From the NCBI GenBank assembly GCA_965217685.1, contig CBDCIZ010000003.1, forward strand, positions 2,790,001-2,854,000: a stretch of 64,000 nucleotides of DNA, in the 5' to 3' direction. Of the stretch, positions 53,052 through 62,076 are shown piece by piece. Numbering within the stretch: position 1 is the stretch's first letter; each line of letters begins with the position of its first letter. Position numbers and translations under genes: made by a program. The stretch is from Aurantimonas sp965217685. Its GTDB lineage: Bacteria > Pseudomonadota > Alphaproteobacteria > Rhizobiales > Rhizobiaceae. The notes beneath the pieces are model-generated. The model ran no database searches and was not told the DNA's origin. It saw only the letters and a program-made list of their open reading frames with translations.

Positions 53052-53329
53052 AAATCGTCTCGCATCACGTTGGACAGCTGTCGGTACAATCTTAAGACGA
53101 CAACGTGACGTTGCCATTTACCCGTGGCAAGCCCGTCGGTTTTTCTTTTATCCCGCCTTTGCCTTGCGAAAAGCGCGTCAAAATTATCTCTCTCGACGAG
53201 GCCGCAAGCCTCGCAAGCGATTTTCACCTTTTTAGGTCAACCGAACAAGTCTCGGTTGAGGACATTGATGCGACCTATCGCATCCTCGATGTGTAGCTTA
53301 CCGATTTGATTGGCAGGGTTCTGTCGGCG

Positions 53330-53908
53330 TTATTTGTCCGCTGCCACCGTAAAGGGATCGACCCTCAACGCCGCGTAGAGAGCTGACTTACCGACCTTCA
53401 CTCGACCGGCCGCCTCACGCACGTTCAGCCCGGAAGCAATGAGTTGCCTGGCACGCGCGACCTTTTCCGGGGTCGTTGCGATCGGACGTCCGCCCTTGCG
53501 ACCGCGAGCGGCAGCGGCCGACAGACCGGCGCTCGTTCGCTCGCGGATCAGATCGCGCTCGAATTGGCCGAGCGCGCCAAAGATATGGAATACAAGCCGA
53601 CCCGTTGGCGTCGTGGTATCGATGTTTTCCGTGAGAGAGCGGAAACCGACGCCTCTGCCCTCGAGATCTGCGACGGTCTGGAGAAGCTGCGTCATGGACC
53701 GACCGAGACGGTCGAGCTTCCATACGACGAGAGCGTCGCCGTCGCGAAGGAAGGCGAGCGCCTCCCTCAGCCCGGGTCGTTCAGCCTTGGAACCGGAAAT
53801 GCCGTGGTCTTCGAAGACGCGATCGACACCTGCGACGTGCAGAGCGTCGAGTTGCAAAGCGACGTTCTGGTCGAAGGTCGAGACACGGGCGTAACCGATC
53901 AGGGACAT
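53330..53908 (-). CDS. Serine recombinase (transposon resolvase)
   Basis: A 192-residue resolvase with the catalytic start IGYARVSTFDQNVALQLDAL (active-site Ser in RVST), DALVVWKLDRLGRSMTQLL and GQFERDLIRERTSAGL, and a C-terminal helix-turn-helix. It resolves co-integrates at a res site or inverts DNA. No matching transposase is next to it. Upstream, 53909-54070 holds many GGAC/GTCC repeats that look like its binding site. It may be left over from a lost transposon. Confidence 0.87.
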   Translation of the reverse strand: MSLIGYARVSTFDQNVALQLDALHVAGVDRVFEDHGISGSKAERPGLREALAFLRDGDALVVWKLDRLGRSMTQLLQTVADLEGRGVGFRSLTENIDTTTPTGRLVFHIFGALGQFERDLIRERTSAGLSAAAARGRKGGRPIATTPEKVARARQLIASGLNVREAAGRVKVGKSALYAALRVDPFTVAADK

Positions 53909-53925
53909 GATATTCCATAAGGGCG

Positions 53926-54065
53926 ATGATGGACGGTAACGGACGGTGCGAAGTGCTCATATGTCCATAAACTCGTCCATCATTCAAGTTGTCCGAATAC
54001 TCATTCTGGGTGATATTTTTGGACGGATGGTCGAGAATTCCATTAAACGGACGTTTGATGGACAA
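53926..54065. promoter_or_regulatory. Candidate resolvase binding (res) region
   Basis: Short inverted GGAC/GTCC motifs recur: ATGATGGAC at 53926-53934 pairs exactly with GTCCATCAT at 53975-53983, and further copies follow near 53991, 54021 and 54049-54065. It lies immediately upstream of the resolvase gene, as expected for a multi-subsite res site. Confidence 0.5.
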
Positions 54066-54177
54066 GCCTTCGATAACATATCATCAAACTGGAACAGAGC
54101 GTATTGGCATGACCGAAAAATACGATTAGGTTTTATCTGTGCTGAATGACCAACATAATGATAAGGGGTTTATCCCG

Positions 54178-54456
54178 ATGCGTGTCAATGTTCTTCCAAA
54201 TGGAAGGCTCGTTCTTCCTGTCACAATGCGAAAGGAGCTTGGGGTCGAGAAGGGCGGTCAGCTGGTTGCGGAGCTCGACGGTGACGTCGTGCGTTTGACA
54301 ACGCCCGATCGGTCACTTGATGAAGCAAGGGCCATGTTTATGTCATACCTTACCAGCGACGAGAGTGTCGCAGACGAGGTCATCGCCGACCGGCGCGCGG
54401 AGAGTGTCGCTGAACTGGCGGACAGTCAGTCTCGAGTAGATCGGAGGAAGCGGTAG
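54178..54456 (+). CDS. AbrB/MazE-type antitoxin
   Basis: A protein of about 92 residues with a swapped-hairpin DNA-binding domain (MRVNVLPNGRLVLPVTMRKEL) and an acidic C-terminus that would wrap the toxin. AAGGGG 9 bp upstream of the ATG at 54178 supports this start over a GTG at 54139. The stop overlaps the start of a PIN-domain toxin by one base. It would neutralise the toxin and repress the pair. Confidence 0.8.
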   Translation: MRVNVLPNGRLVLPVTMRKELGVEKGGQLVAELDGDVVRLTTPDRSLDEARAMFMSYLTSDESVADEVIADRRAESVAELADSQSRVDRRKR

Positions 54457-54845
54457 TGCCGTCCTGCGTGATCGATACCTCCGCGGTGTTCGTGGATCTT
54501 CAAAATGAAACGGGGGCTGCTGAGGCTCGAAAATGGCTTCGCGATGCGGCGATTTCGACGGTGAACATGCAGGAAATCGCGGCGAAGGCGATCGACAAGG
54601 GAATGCCGGCTGAACAGGTGCCGGCGCTTTTAGAGCGCCTGCGATTGACGACTTATCCCCTCGACGAGTCCGTAGCGCTTGCGGCAGGTATGATGCGGGC
54701 TTCGACCGCCGATAAGGGGCTGGGACTAGGCGACCGGACCTGCTTGGCACTCGCTCGATTCCTTGGGCTCCCCGCCGTGACAGCGGATCGTGCGTGGGCG
54801 GACGTGGCCGACGAGTTATGCGTTGAGGTCGTCGTCGTTCGATGA
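54456..54845 (+). CDS. PIN-domain ribonuclease toxin, VapC type
   Basis: A 129-residue PIN nuclease: CVIDTSAVFVDL supplies the first catalytic Asp, NMQEIAAKA an acidic residue, and LGLGDRTCLALARFLGLPAVTADRAW the later Asp residues. VapC toxins cut tRNA or rRNA. The GTG start overlaps the antitoxin stop (TAGTG), which is typical for such operons. The pair sits in transposon debris and may help keep the island. Confidence 0.83.
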   Translation: MPSCVIDTSAVFVDLQNETGAAEARKWLRDAAISTVNMQEIAAKAIDKGMPAEQVPALLERLRLTTYPLDESVALAAGMMRASTADKGLGLGDRTCLALARFLGLPAVTADRAWADVADELCVEVVVVR

Positions 54846-55069
54846 TGAAATTCATCAATTTCCTACGGACACTCTGAAGAAATCGGGAACTGGCAACGCG
54901 GCAGTCTTCATAGACGCCGGGCGTTCGGTCACTCCTCCATCCGCGAGGTCCAATCATGGGCGCTCCTGGCTTTGCGTCTTCGACCGCCACTGAACGCTTT
55001 TGCGTCTTGAAGAGGACGTTCCGCTGGCACACCGGAGGCAGGTTCGCGCTTCAGCAGGCGTTGCAACAA

Positions 55070-55125
55070 GGCCCAATCGGCCCGAAGCTGCGAAAACGGC
55101 CAACTTGAAGAACGATAAGTGAACG
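55070..55125 (+). repeat. Left terminal inverted repeat of the Tn3-family transposon
   Basis: The 56 bp starting GGCCCAATCGGCCCG and ending TAAGTGAACG match the inverted right end at 58882-58937 with only a few mismatches. A TAAG near the inner end is typical of Tn3 repeats. Confidence 0.85.
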
Positions 55126-55192
55126 CGTTTCGCTGACAGGTCGAGCCTGTCATTGGCTTTGTCTCACAACAATGCTTTCGGCACCTTTGCTT

Positions 55193-55279
55193 CACATAGA
55201 CAAAATGACGTGTTTAGTGACAAACTCGGCTGGGTTTGAGCCGGCAGTTCGGTTTGCTCCATAAACGAGCGTCTATGTG
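55193..55279. promoter_or_regulatory. Candidate res site of the Tn3-family transposon
   Basis: CACATAGAC (55193-55201) and GTCTATGTG (55271-55279) form an exact 9-bp inverted repeat across the region between the left end and the resolvase start, where Tn3-type res sites lie. Confidence 0.45.
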
Positions 55280-55902
55280 ACAATTCTCATCGGATATGTC
55301 CGCGTCTCCAAGGCGGATGGAAGCCAAGTCCACGATCTTCAGCGCGACGCCCTCATCGCATCCGGGGTGGCAGCCGATCAGATCTACGAGGACAGCGCGT
55401 CCGGCCGTCGTGACGATCGGCCAGGACTGGAAGCCTGTTTGAAAGCCTTGCGCTCCGACGACACATTCGTTGTCTGGAAGCTGGATCGGCTTGGTCGCAA
55501 CCTCGCCATCTCGTCAATACGGTGTCGGACCTGACGGCGCGGGGCGTCGGCTTCAAGGTCCTGACCGGACAAGGGGCCTCGATCGACACGACAACAGCAA
55601 ACGGCCGCCTGGTGTTCGCGATCTTTGCCGGTCTCGCCGAGTTCGAGCGCGACCTGATCGTCGAGCGCACCAAGGCCGGCCTGGCGTCCGCGCGAGCTCG
55701 AGGGCGCAACGGCGGACGGCCATACAAGATGACCCCGGCAAAGCTGCGGCTGGCCCAGGCGGCGATGGCGCAGCCGGAAACGAAGGTGTCGGACCTCTGC
55801 GACGAACTCGGTGTGTCGCGGCAAACGCTTTACCGCTTTGTCGATCCGACAGGCCGACTCCGCGCCAACGGCACGAAACTGCTGGCAGCAAGTCGTCGGT
55901 AG
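55277..55902 (+). pseudogene. Frameshifted transposon resolvase (serine recombinase)
   Basis: The first part reads LIGYVRVSKADGSQVHDL to WKLDRLGRNL, then goes out of frame and stops at 55534. The remaining domain continues in another frame from VSDLTARGVGFKVLTGQGA to the C-terminal HTH (LCDELGVSRQTLYRFVDP). One missing base near 55508, in a CTC(C)G context, restores RNLRHLVNTVSDL. The intact gene would give a resolvase of about 208 residues. GTG start at 55277. Confidence 0.85.
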
Positions 55903-55913
55903 GAACTTCCGGT

Positions 55914-58816
55914 TCAAGCGGCTCGACGTTCGAAGTCGATGCGATCGTTCATGTCGAGATCGTAGCGGCCATAGGGATTGGTGTGCCCGTAGATCAGTGG
56001 GTTCAGCCCGCGATAATCCGCCTGGCTCATCTTTCCGGCCCAAGTGGGCTCGGTCAGCACGGACTGCATCATCCGCGTGTTCACATAGACCAGCGACGTC
56101 TGGAGCAGATGGAGCGCCAGCACCGAGATTTCCTGGTCTTCAAGCCGGTTGGTGGCGATCTCGCCATCCTGGCCGAAGAACACGAAGGAGTTGGCGCTGT
56201 TCCAGTTCTCGACGACGTTCAGCCCTTCGTGGATCTCGCGCCGGAAGGCTTCCGAACGCAGGTACCAGCACAGAAAGATCGTCTTGATCGCGCGGCCGAG
56301 TTCGGCGAGCGCCTTGTAGGTCGGGTGCATCACCTCGGCCCGGGCGAAGCGCCGAAGGATCGCTTCGGGATCGGCCGTCCGGCTTTGCATGGCCGCGGTG
56401 TATTTGACCATCTCGTCATATTGCCGCTCGATCTCATCCCAGTCGATGGCGCCGGACAGGACCGGCAACAGGTTGGGCAGCTCGGAACGCATGCCGACAG
56501 CGGGCAAGGCGAGTTTTTGACGAGCGATCGCTTTCAAGCGCGGGGCGAGTTCGAATCCCAGGAGCCGGCAGAAGGCGAAGCCAACGGCGCTCTGACCATG
56601 GCTGTCGACGTACTGGCGCTGGATTTCCATGTCGGTGCAGTGGCGCAGCACACCCTCGATCATCGAGGCGACCTCCGACGAGGAGCACCGCTTGAGCTGC
56701 GAATAAATGCAGACCGACTGTTTCTCGACATGCCAGTAGATCATCACGCCGCGGCCGCCGTAACGGGCGTGCCATTCGGTCATCAAGTTCCGATCCCAAG
56801 CGCCGAACTTACGGGAATCGGAAGCGCAGGCCGTGCCGGCCTCGCCCCATACGGCGGTATTGCGCACCGAAAGCGTGGCGTTCGCGACCTGCGCACAGGC
56901 CTGTCGCATCGCTCCGGCATGAATGAACCGCCGGCGCACATGCAGCAGTTCCTCGTAGGTGACGTCCGGCCCCGCGGCCGCGATGCGCTTGATGCCGGCA
57001 TTGGTGCCGAGACCGTAGAGGCACAGAAGCAGACGCCGGTCGAGTGCTGAACGCGAAAGCGCGACACGCGAAGCCGACGTCTCGAAGGCATCCAGAAAGC
57101 CGGTATCGAGCGCGGCCTCCTTCAAGACATCGAGCAGTCCCGTCATCGGCCAGCGTCTAACGATCTCTGCCTTCACCGCCGTAAGGCTCGTCGGTTCCGG
57201 CGCCGGCTTGAACGGCGTGACGCGAATGCGGTTCTTGCCCCGCCACAGGATGCGAACCTTGTCGTTCCCGGGAAGATCGGTGTTCAGGAGGCGAAGCTCC
57301 TCCTCCAGCTCCGTCTTGATCTCGCCGATGAAGGCTTTCGCGTCCGGCGTCAGATTGAGGCTGGAATAATAGGCGGCACGCTTCGTCTCGAAGTCCTTCG
57401 GCAGGTCGTCGTCGGGATTGCGATAGCGGTCGGCGCCGACGATCCAGATCTCCTTGGCGCGGATACTCTCACGCAACTGGCTGAGGACACAAAGCTCGTA
57501 GCTGATACGATTGACCCGACCGTCCTTGCCGATGACGGCGCTGCGCCATTTGGCAGGAATGACCTCGTCGACCGGCACATCCTGCCGGGAAACAAAACGG
57601 CGGCCGTCGTTGACCATCGACCTCATCCAGTCGAAGGCGTCGACGACAGGGCGCCAGGCCGCGTTGTTGGAGCGAAACCCCAGCACCGAAAGCAGCTTCG
57701 GCACCATGCGGCGGTAATGGCTGGCATAGGAACCGCGCATCACCTTGTAGATGCGCCGGTCGAGCGCACCTTGCGCGCGATACTCGTCGACGATCGCCGC
57801 CAGCTTCGTCTCACCCGCGACGGGAAAGATCACATCGCAGACCCGTCCCGACGGATTATCGATGGCTGCGCCGGCGATATCGACCAGCAGACGCTCCTTC
57901 CCGTAGACTTTCTCGATGTCACGGGCGATGCCGGCGATCACCTTGCGTTTGGAACGCGTCGTGATCCGATGAACCGTCTCGATCAGAAGGTCGATCATGG
58001 CGTCGATGATCTTCGACTGCCGCGACATGAGGAACACCGCGTAAAGCCCCAATTGTCGCGCGTGCGGATGACGGCGCATCTCCGAGGCCTTCTCGCCCCC
58101 GACCCGTCGCTCGATCTGTTCGATCCATGCCGTTCCGAGCACCGACAAAAGGTCTACCGGCAGTCGAGCCTTTGGATGAAGGCCAGACGATCCGTGACGG
58201 CGATAATGTTGTCGAGCGAGGCCTGACCCGCATCGTTCTTGATAGAATGAAATCCTGTCTCGTTGTCGGGATCGGCGAGCGAAGCTTCCATTGACGCCTG
58301 GGCTTCGGGATGAAGGCGATCGGCGACGCGGCCGAGATAGGCATCCAGAAACCGCTGACGTTCCGATCGCGAAAGCCGCTCCAATTCCTTGCGCGACGAA
58401 GCGAAGATTTTTCCGTCCCGGCACCAGAGAAACACTCGGTCCATCATCGCGCTGACCGTCATGCCCGACGGACAAAGCTCGGTCGATATCCAGGCCGCCA
58501 GCGCTTCGCGGTCCGCCGGCTTCATGCGTCGAAAGCCAAGATACCGGAGGATTTCCGCGCGATGGCGCCGGCCCGAACGCCCTGCGAAATCGTAACCGGC
58601 AAGACCGCCGCCGCCGAGCTGTTCAACGACATACCCGATCGCATCGCCCGGCACACCGTCGGCCGCATCGGCGAAAAATCCATGCGCCGCAAAGAACTTC
58701 AACTGGACGGCGATTCCCGCTCTCGCGATGAGCGGCTTGGTGTTTAAGAACTCGATGTCGGAAAACGACAGGCTCCAGGCGCCGGCCAGTTCCTCAGCTG
58801 AAACCCTGACGCCCAT
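55914..58816 (-). pseudogene. tnpA: Frameshifted Tn3-family transposase TnpA
   Basis: The N-terminal frame (58816 to 58154; MGVRVSAEELAGAWSLSF to DRLAFIQRL) stops early. The main body continues in another frame (LPVDLLSVLGTAWIEQIE onward) to 55914 with the catalytic DDE domain (WHVEKQSVCIYSQLKRCS, then NVVENWNSANSFVFFGQDGE). Total length without the shift would be about 970 residues, normal for TnpA. Adding one C near 58167 (CTC(C)G) restores the frame. It is the same type of lesion as in the resolvase. Confidence 0.87.
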
Positions 58817-58881
58817 TCACCCGCTCCTTGAAAAGCAGGAATCTCAATGGCAGCCCGCAGCCAAGTCAATCTGACTGGCCA

Positions 58882-58937
58882 CGTTCACTTACCGTTCCGC
58901 AAGTTGGCCGTTTTCCCAGCTTCGGGCCGATTGGGCC
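58882..58937 (-). repeat. Right terminal inverted repeat of the Tn3-family transposon
   Basis: The inverted partner of 55070-55125: CGTTCACTTA at the inner end, CGATTGGGCC at the outer end. Confidence 0.85.
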
Positions 58938-58990
58938 AACTCGAGCCGAGGGCGTGGGGCCAAGTGATAAGTTTGCGGCCTATAAACCGG

Positions 58991-59335
58991 TTAACCGTGG
59001 GCGGAGCGCGCGAGGGTAATGCCCTTGACGCGGCGCGGGCCGTGCTCGTCGTCCTCGAACAGGCCCTTTTCGGTCGCTTGGGTGTAGAGGAGGTCGCCCT
59101 TGGTGCCGGCAAGTATTCTGAGATCTGCGAGATCGCAGAGAGCGGTGACCTGGAAGGCCAATGGGCGAAGATGCACGCGATTGTAGCAAAAGAACGCGAG
59201 ACGGGCGCGCTGCCGGCCTGGGATTTCGGCGATCAACGCTTGCTTGGTGCGGTCGTCGGAGCGCAACAAGAGAGCCAGGATCTCGAGATGGATCGGGCAA
59301 CTGGCTTCGTTCGGGAGGCTGTCTGTGGGGGCCAC
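58991..59335 (-). CDS. Conserved-looking hypothetical protein
   Basis: A 114-residue protein with an N-terminal CPIHLEILALLLRSDDRTK and a middle part FFCYNRVHLRPLAFQVTAL, then GDLLYTQATEKGLFEDD. Its codon use and length fit a real gene, but I do not recognise a family. It lies 54 bp outside the transposon's right end, in the boundary zone before the core genes. Confidence 0.5.
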   Translation of the reverse strand: MAPTDSLPNEASCPIHLEILALLLRSDDRTKQALIAEIPGRQRARLAFFCYNRVHLRPLAFQVTALCDLADLRILAGTKGDLLYTQATEKGLFEDDEHGPRRVKGITLARSAHG

Positions 59336-59604
59336 GATCTCATTTTCCTTAAAAGCTGTCGCGCGTCGTTAAAAGTCCCGATTTCGTTGTTGGCCCGAAC
59401 TGGCTTGCCTCGCCTGGCACAACATCTCGCTCCGGTGCCTTTGCACGTTTCGGAACGTCCGAAAATCGAAGGACCGGTCATCGGTCCGAAGCGTTGGCTG
59501 TTTCTGACGGCTGCCGCTCTTGGCATGGCCTCAGCTGGAAGAGTGCCCTACGAAGCTTGCCCCCAGCTTGAGCACGGCGGCGTGTTGCCTGGCCGGCGTG
59601 ACGC

Positions 59605-60357
59605 TCAAAGTTCGGGCCGGCGCGCGAGCACCATGTAGTTGACGTCGAGATCGCGGGATGTCTTCCAGCCGTCTTCGAGCGGGTGGTAGACGACGCCGGT
59701 CTCGTCGATCATCGACAGGCCCGCACGCTCGACGGGCCCGGCGACCTCATCGGGGCGAACCAGCTTCGAATATTGGTGGGTGCCTCGGGGCAGCCAGCCC
59801 AGCACGTATTCGGCGCCGACGATGGCGAAAGCCATGGCCTTCATCGTCCGGTTGATGGTCGCCACGAACAGCAGCCCGCCCGGCTTCACCATGTCGGCGC
59901 AGGAGGTCAGGAACAGGTCGACGTCGGAGACGTGCTCGACGACTTCGAGGGCCAGCACAACGTCGAAGGTCTCGCCTCCGGCGGCGATGGCTTCGGCGGT
60001 CGTCGCGCGGTAGTCGATCTTAAGCCGGCTCTCGGCCGCGTGGATCTTCGCAACCTCGATGTTCGTCTCGGACGCGTCGGCGCCGACCACCGCCCCACCG
60101 AGGCGGGCCATCGGTTCGCAGATCAGTCCGCCGCCGCAGCCGATGTCGAGAATCGACAGGCCCTCGAAGGGCCTGCCTGTCTTGATGTCGCGGTCGAAAT
60201 TCATCGCCAGCTGTTCGCGGATATATTCGAGGCGAACCGGATTGAACTTGTGAAGCGGCTTGAACTTGCCGGCCGGGTTCCACCATTCCTGCGCCAGCCG
60301 CGAAAAGCGTTCCACCTCGCCGGCGTCGATCGTCGTGGTGTTCGGATTCGCGCTCAT
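59605..60357 (-). CDS. ubiG: Ubiquinone biosynthesis O-methyltransferase UbiG
   Basis: A 250-residue SAM-dependent methyltransferase that performs both O-methylations of ubiquinone synthesis. It has the UbiG start VERFSRLAQEWWNPAGKFKPLH, the SAM motif ILDIGCGGGLICEPMARLG and LALEVVEHVSDVDLF. It is divergent from lysC, a neighbourhood I recall from Hyphomicrobiales genomes. This is the first core gene after the accessory region. Confidence 0.95.
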   Translation of the reverse strand: MSANPNTTTIDAGEVERFSRLAQEWWNPAGKFKPLHKFNPVRLEYIREQLAMNFDRDIKTGRPFEGLSILDIGCGGGLICEPMARLGGAVVGADASETNIEVAKIHAAESRLKIDYRATTAEAIAAGGETFDVVLALEVVEHVSDVDLFLTSCADMVKPGGLLFVATINRTMKAMAFAIVGAEYVLGWLPRGTHQYSKLVRPDEVAGPVERAGLSMIDETGVVYHPLEDGWKTSRDLDVNYMVLARRPEL

Positions 60358-60608
60358 GGGCCTCGCCTTTGTTTGAAACTCGTTCGATGGACGGCATTTT
60401 CGGCTTGCCGGCCCGAAGTCAAGGAAACGGGGCGCTTCGTCGCGCGGGCAAGAGTGGGCCGGAGTCGCTGCCGTTGCGAATTTCCGTCACATCGGTTAGG
60501 GAACGCCGCCCTTGCGGTGTCCGGCGCGTGTCCGCGGCTGCCCGCCGTGGCGGGTTCGCCGGCCGGCGGGCTCGGTTCAGACTTTCCTGAAGACACCGAA
60601 GCTTTTCC

Positions 60609-61862
60609 ATGGCCCGTCTCGTCCTCAAATTCGGCGGCACCTCCGTCGCCGACATTTCGCGCATCCGCAACGTCGCGCGCCACGTCAAGCGCGAGGTCGA
60701 TGCCGGCCATGACGTGGCCGTGGTCGTCTCGGCCATGTCGGGCAAGACCAACGAACTCGTTTCCTGGTGTCGCGAGGCCTCGCCGATGCACGATGCACGC
60801 GAATACGACGCGGTCGTGGCCTCCGGCGAGCAGGTCACCGCCGGGCTTCTGGCCATTACGCTGCAGGGCATGGAGGTGAATGCCCGCTCGTGGATGGGCT
60901 GGCAGATTCCGCTGAAGACCGATGGTGCGCACGGCGCGGCGCGCATCGAGGACATCGACGCTTCCGAGATCGTACGCCGCTTCGGCGAAGGCCAGGTCGC
61001 CGTTATAGCCGGGTTCCAGGGGATCGCGCCCGACAACCGCATCGCGACGCTCGGCCGTGGCGGTTCGGACACCTCGGCCGTCGCGATCGCCGCGGCGCTG
61101 AACGCCGACCGCTGCGACATCTACACCGACGTCGACGGCGTCTACACCACCGACCCGCGCATCGAGCCGAAGGCGCGGCGCATGAGCCGCATCTCCTTCG
61201 AGGAGATGCTGGAAATGGCGTCACTCGGCGCGAAGGTGCTTCAGGTGCGCTCGGTGGAACTCGCCATGGTACACAAGGTGCGCACCTTCGTGCGTTCCTC
61301 TTTCGACGACCCGGACGCGCCCGGCATGGGCGATTTCGACAATCCGCCGGGAACGCTCATTTGCGACGAGGATGACATCGTGGAACAGCAGGTCGTGACC
61401 GGCATCGCCTACGCCAAGGACGAGGCGCAGATTTCGCTGCGGCGTGTGGAAGACCAGCCGGGTGTCGCCGCGGCAATCTTCGGCCCGCTCGCCGAAGCCG
61501 GTGTCAATGTCGACATGATCGTCCAGAACATCTCCGAGGCCGGCACCTCCACCGACATGACCTTCACCGTGCCCGCCGGCGACCTCGCCAAGGCGACGGC
61601 CGTCCTTGAGAAGGCCAAGCCGCAGATGCGCTTCGACGTGATCCAGAGCGAGACGGGACTGACCAAGGTCTCGGTCATCGGCATCGGCATGCGCAGTCAC
61701 ACGGGTGTCGCAGCCACCGCGTTCAAGGCGCTGGCGGCTCGCGGCGTCAACATCCGCGCGATCACCACGTCGGAAATCAAGATCTCGATCCTGATCGATG
61801 GCGACTATACCGAGCTTGCGGTCCGCGCCCTGCATTCGGTTTATGGTCTCGACAAGGCTTGA
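60609..61862 (+). CDS. lysC: Aspartate kinase
   Basis: A 417-residue aspartokinase, the first step of the lysine, threonine and methionine pathway. It shows LKFGGTSVADISRIRNVA, the catalytic GRGGSDTSAVAIAAALNADRCD, and two ACT domains (from VVTGIAYAKDEAQISL, and VSVIGIGMRSHTGVA) that bind feedback inhibitors. Length is normal. It is followed by ptsP, 214 bp downstream. Confidence 0.96.
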   Translation: MARLVLKFGGTSVADISRIRNVARHVKREVDAGHDVAVVVSAMSGKTNELVSWCREASPMHDAREYDAVVASGEQVTAGLLAITLQGMEVNARSWMGWQIPLKTDGAHGAARIEDIDASEIVRRFGEGQVAVIAGFQGIAPDNRIATLGRGGSDTSAVAIAAALNADRCDIYTDVDGVYTTDPRIEPKARRMSRISFEEMLEMASLGAKVLQVRSVELAMVHKVRTFVRSSFDDPDAPGMGDFDNPPGTLICDEDDIVEQQVVTGIAYAKDEAQISLRRVEDQPGVAAAIFGPLAEAGVNVDMIVQNISEAGTSTDMTFTVPAGDLAKATAVLEKAKPQMRFDVIQSETGLTKVSVIGIGMRSHTGVAATAFKALAARGVNIRAITTSEIKISILIDGDYTELAVRALHSVYGLDKA

Positions 61863-62076
61863 ACCGGGCCTGGAAAGCAGTCCTCGCGGCAGTTTGCCGA
61901 CGCGAGGTGCGAACGGAGCAGTCTGGACGCGAATGTTAGGCGGGCAAAGCGATCGGGGTTGATGGGCGGGGCCCGGCACTCTAAACACCGGCCAGCGTAT
62001 CAAGCCGCCGACCTTCGCGTTTCACGGGTATCGGGATTTGCCGGCAAGGCTCGAATTGGAAAGACTGGCATAGGAC

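Larger units (their letters stand above)
55070..58937. mobile_element. Tn3-family transposon, 3.87 kb, with both genes frameshifted
   Basis: Bounded by 56-bp inverted repeats, it carries only a resolvase gene rightward and a transposase gene leftward, with no cargo. The 5 bases outside the ends (AACAA left, AACTC right) share only AAC, so a clear target duplication is lacking. Both genes have a single-base frameshift, so it cannot move by itself unless the shifts are sequence errors. Confidence 0.85.

Noticed and set aside
55470..57050. A 526-codon plus-strand frame over the transposase
   Set aside because: It overlaps the clearly recognisable resolvase tail and transposase and shows no family features.
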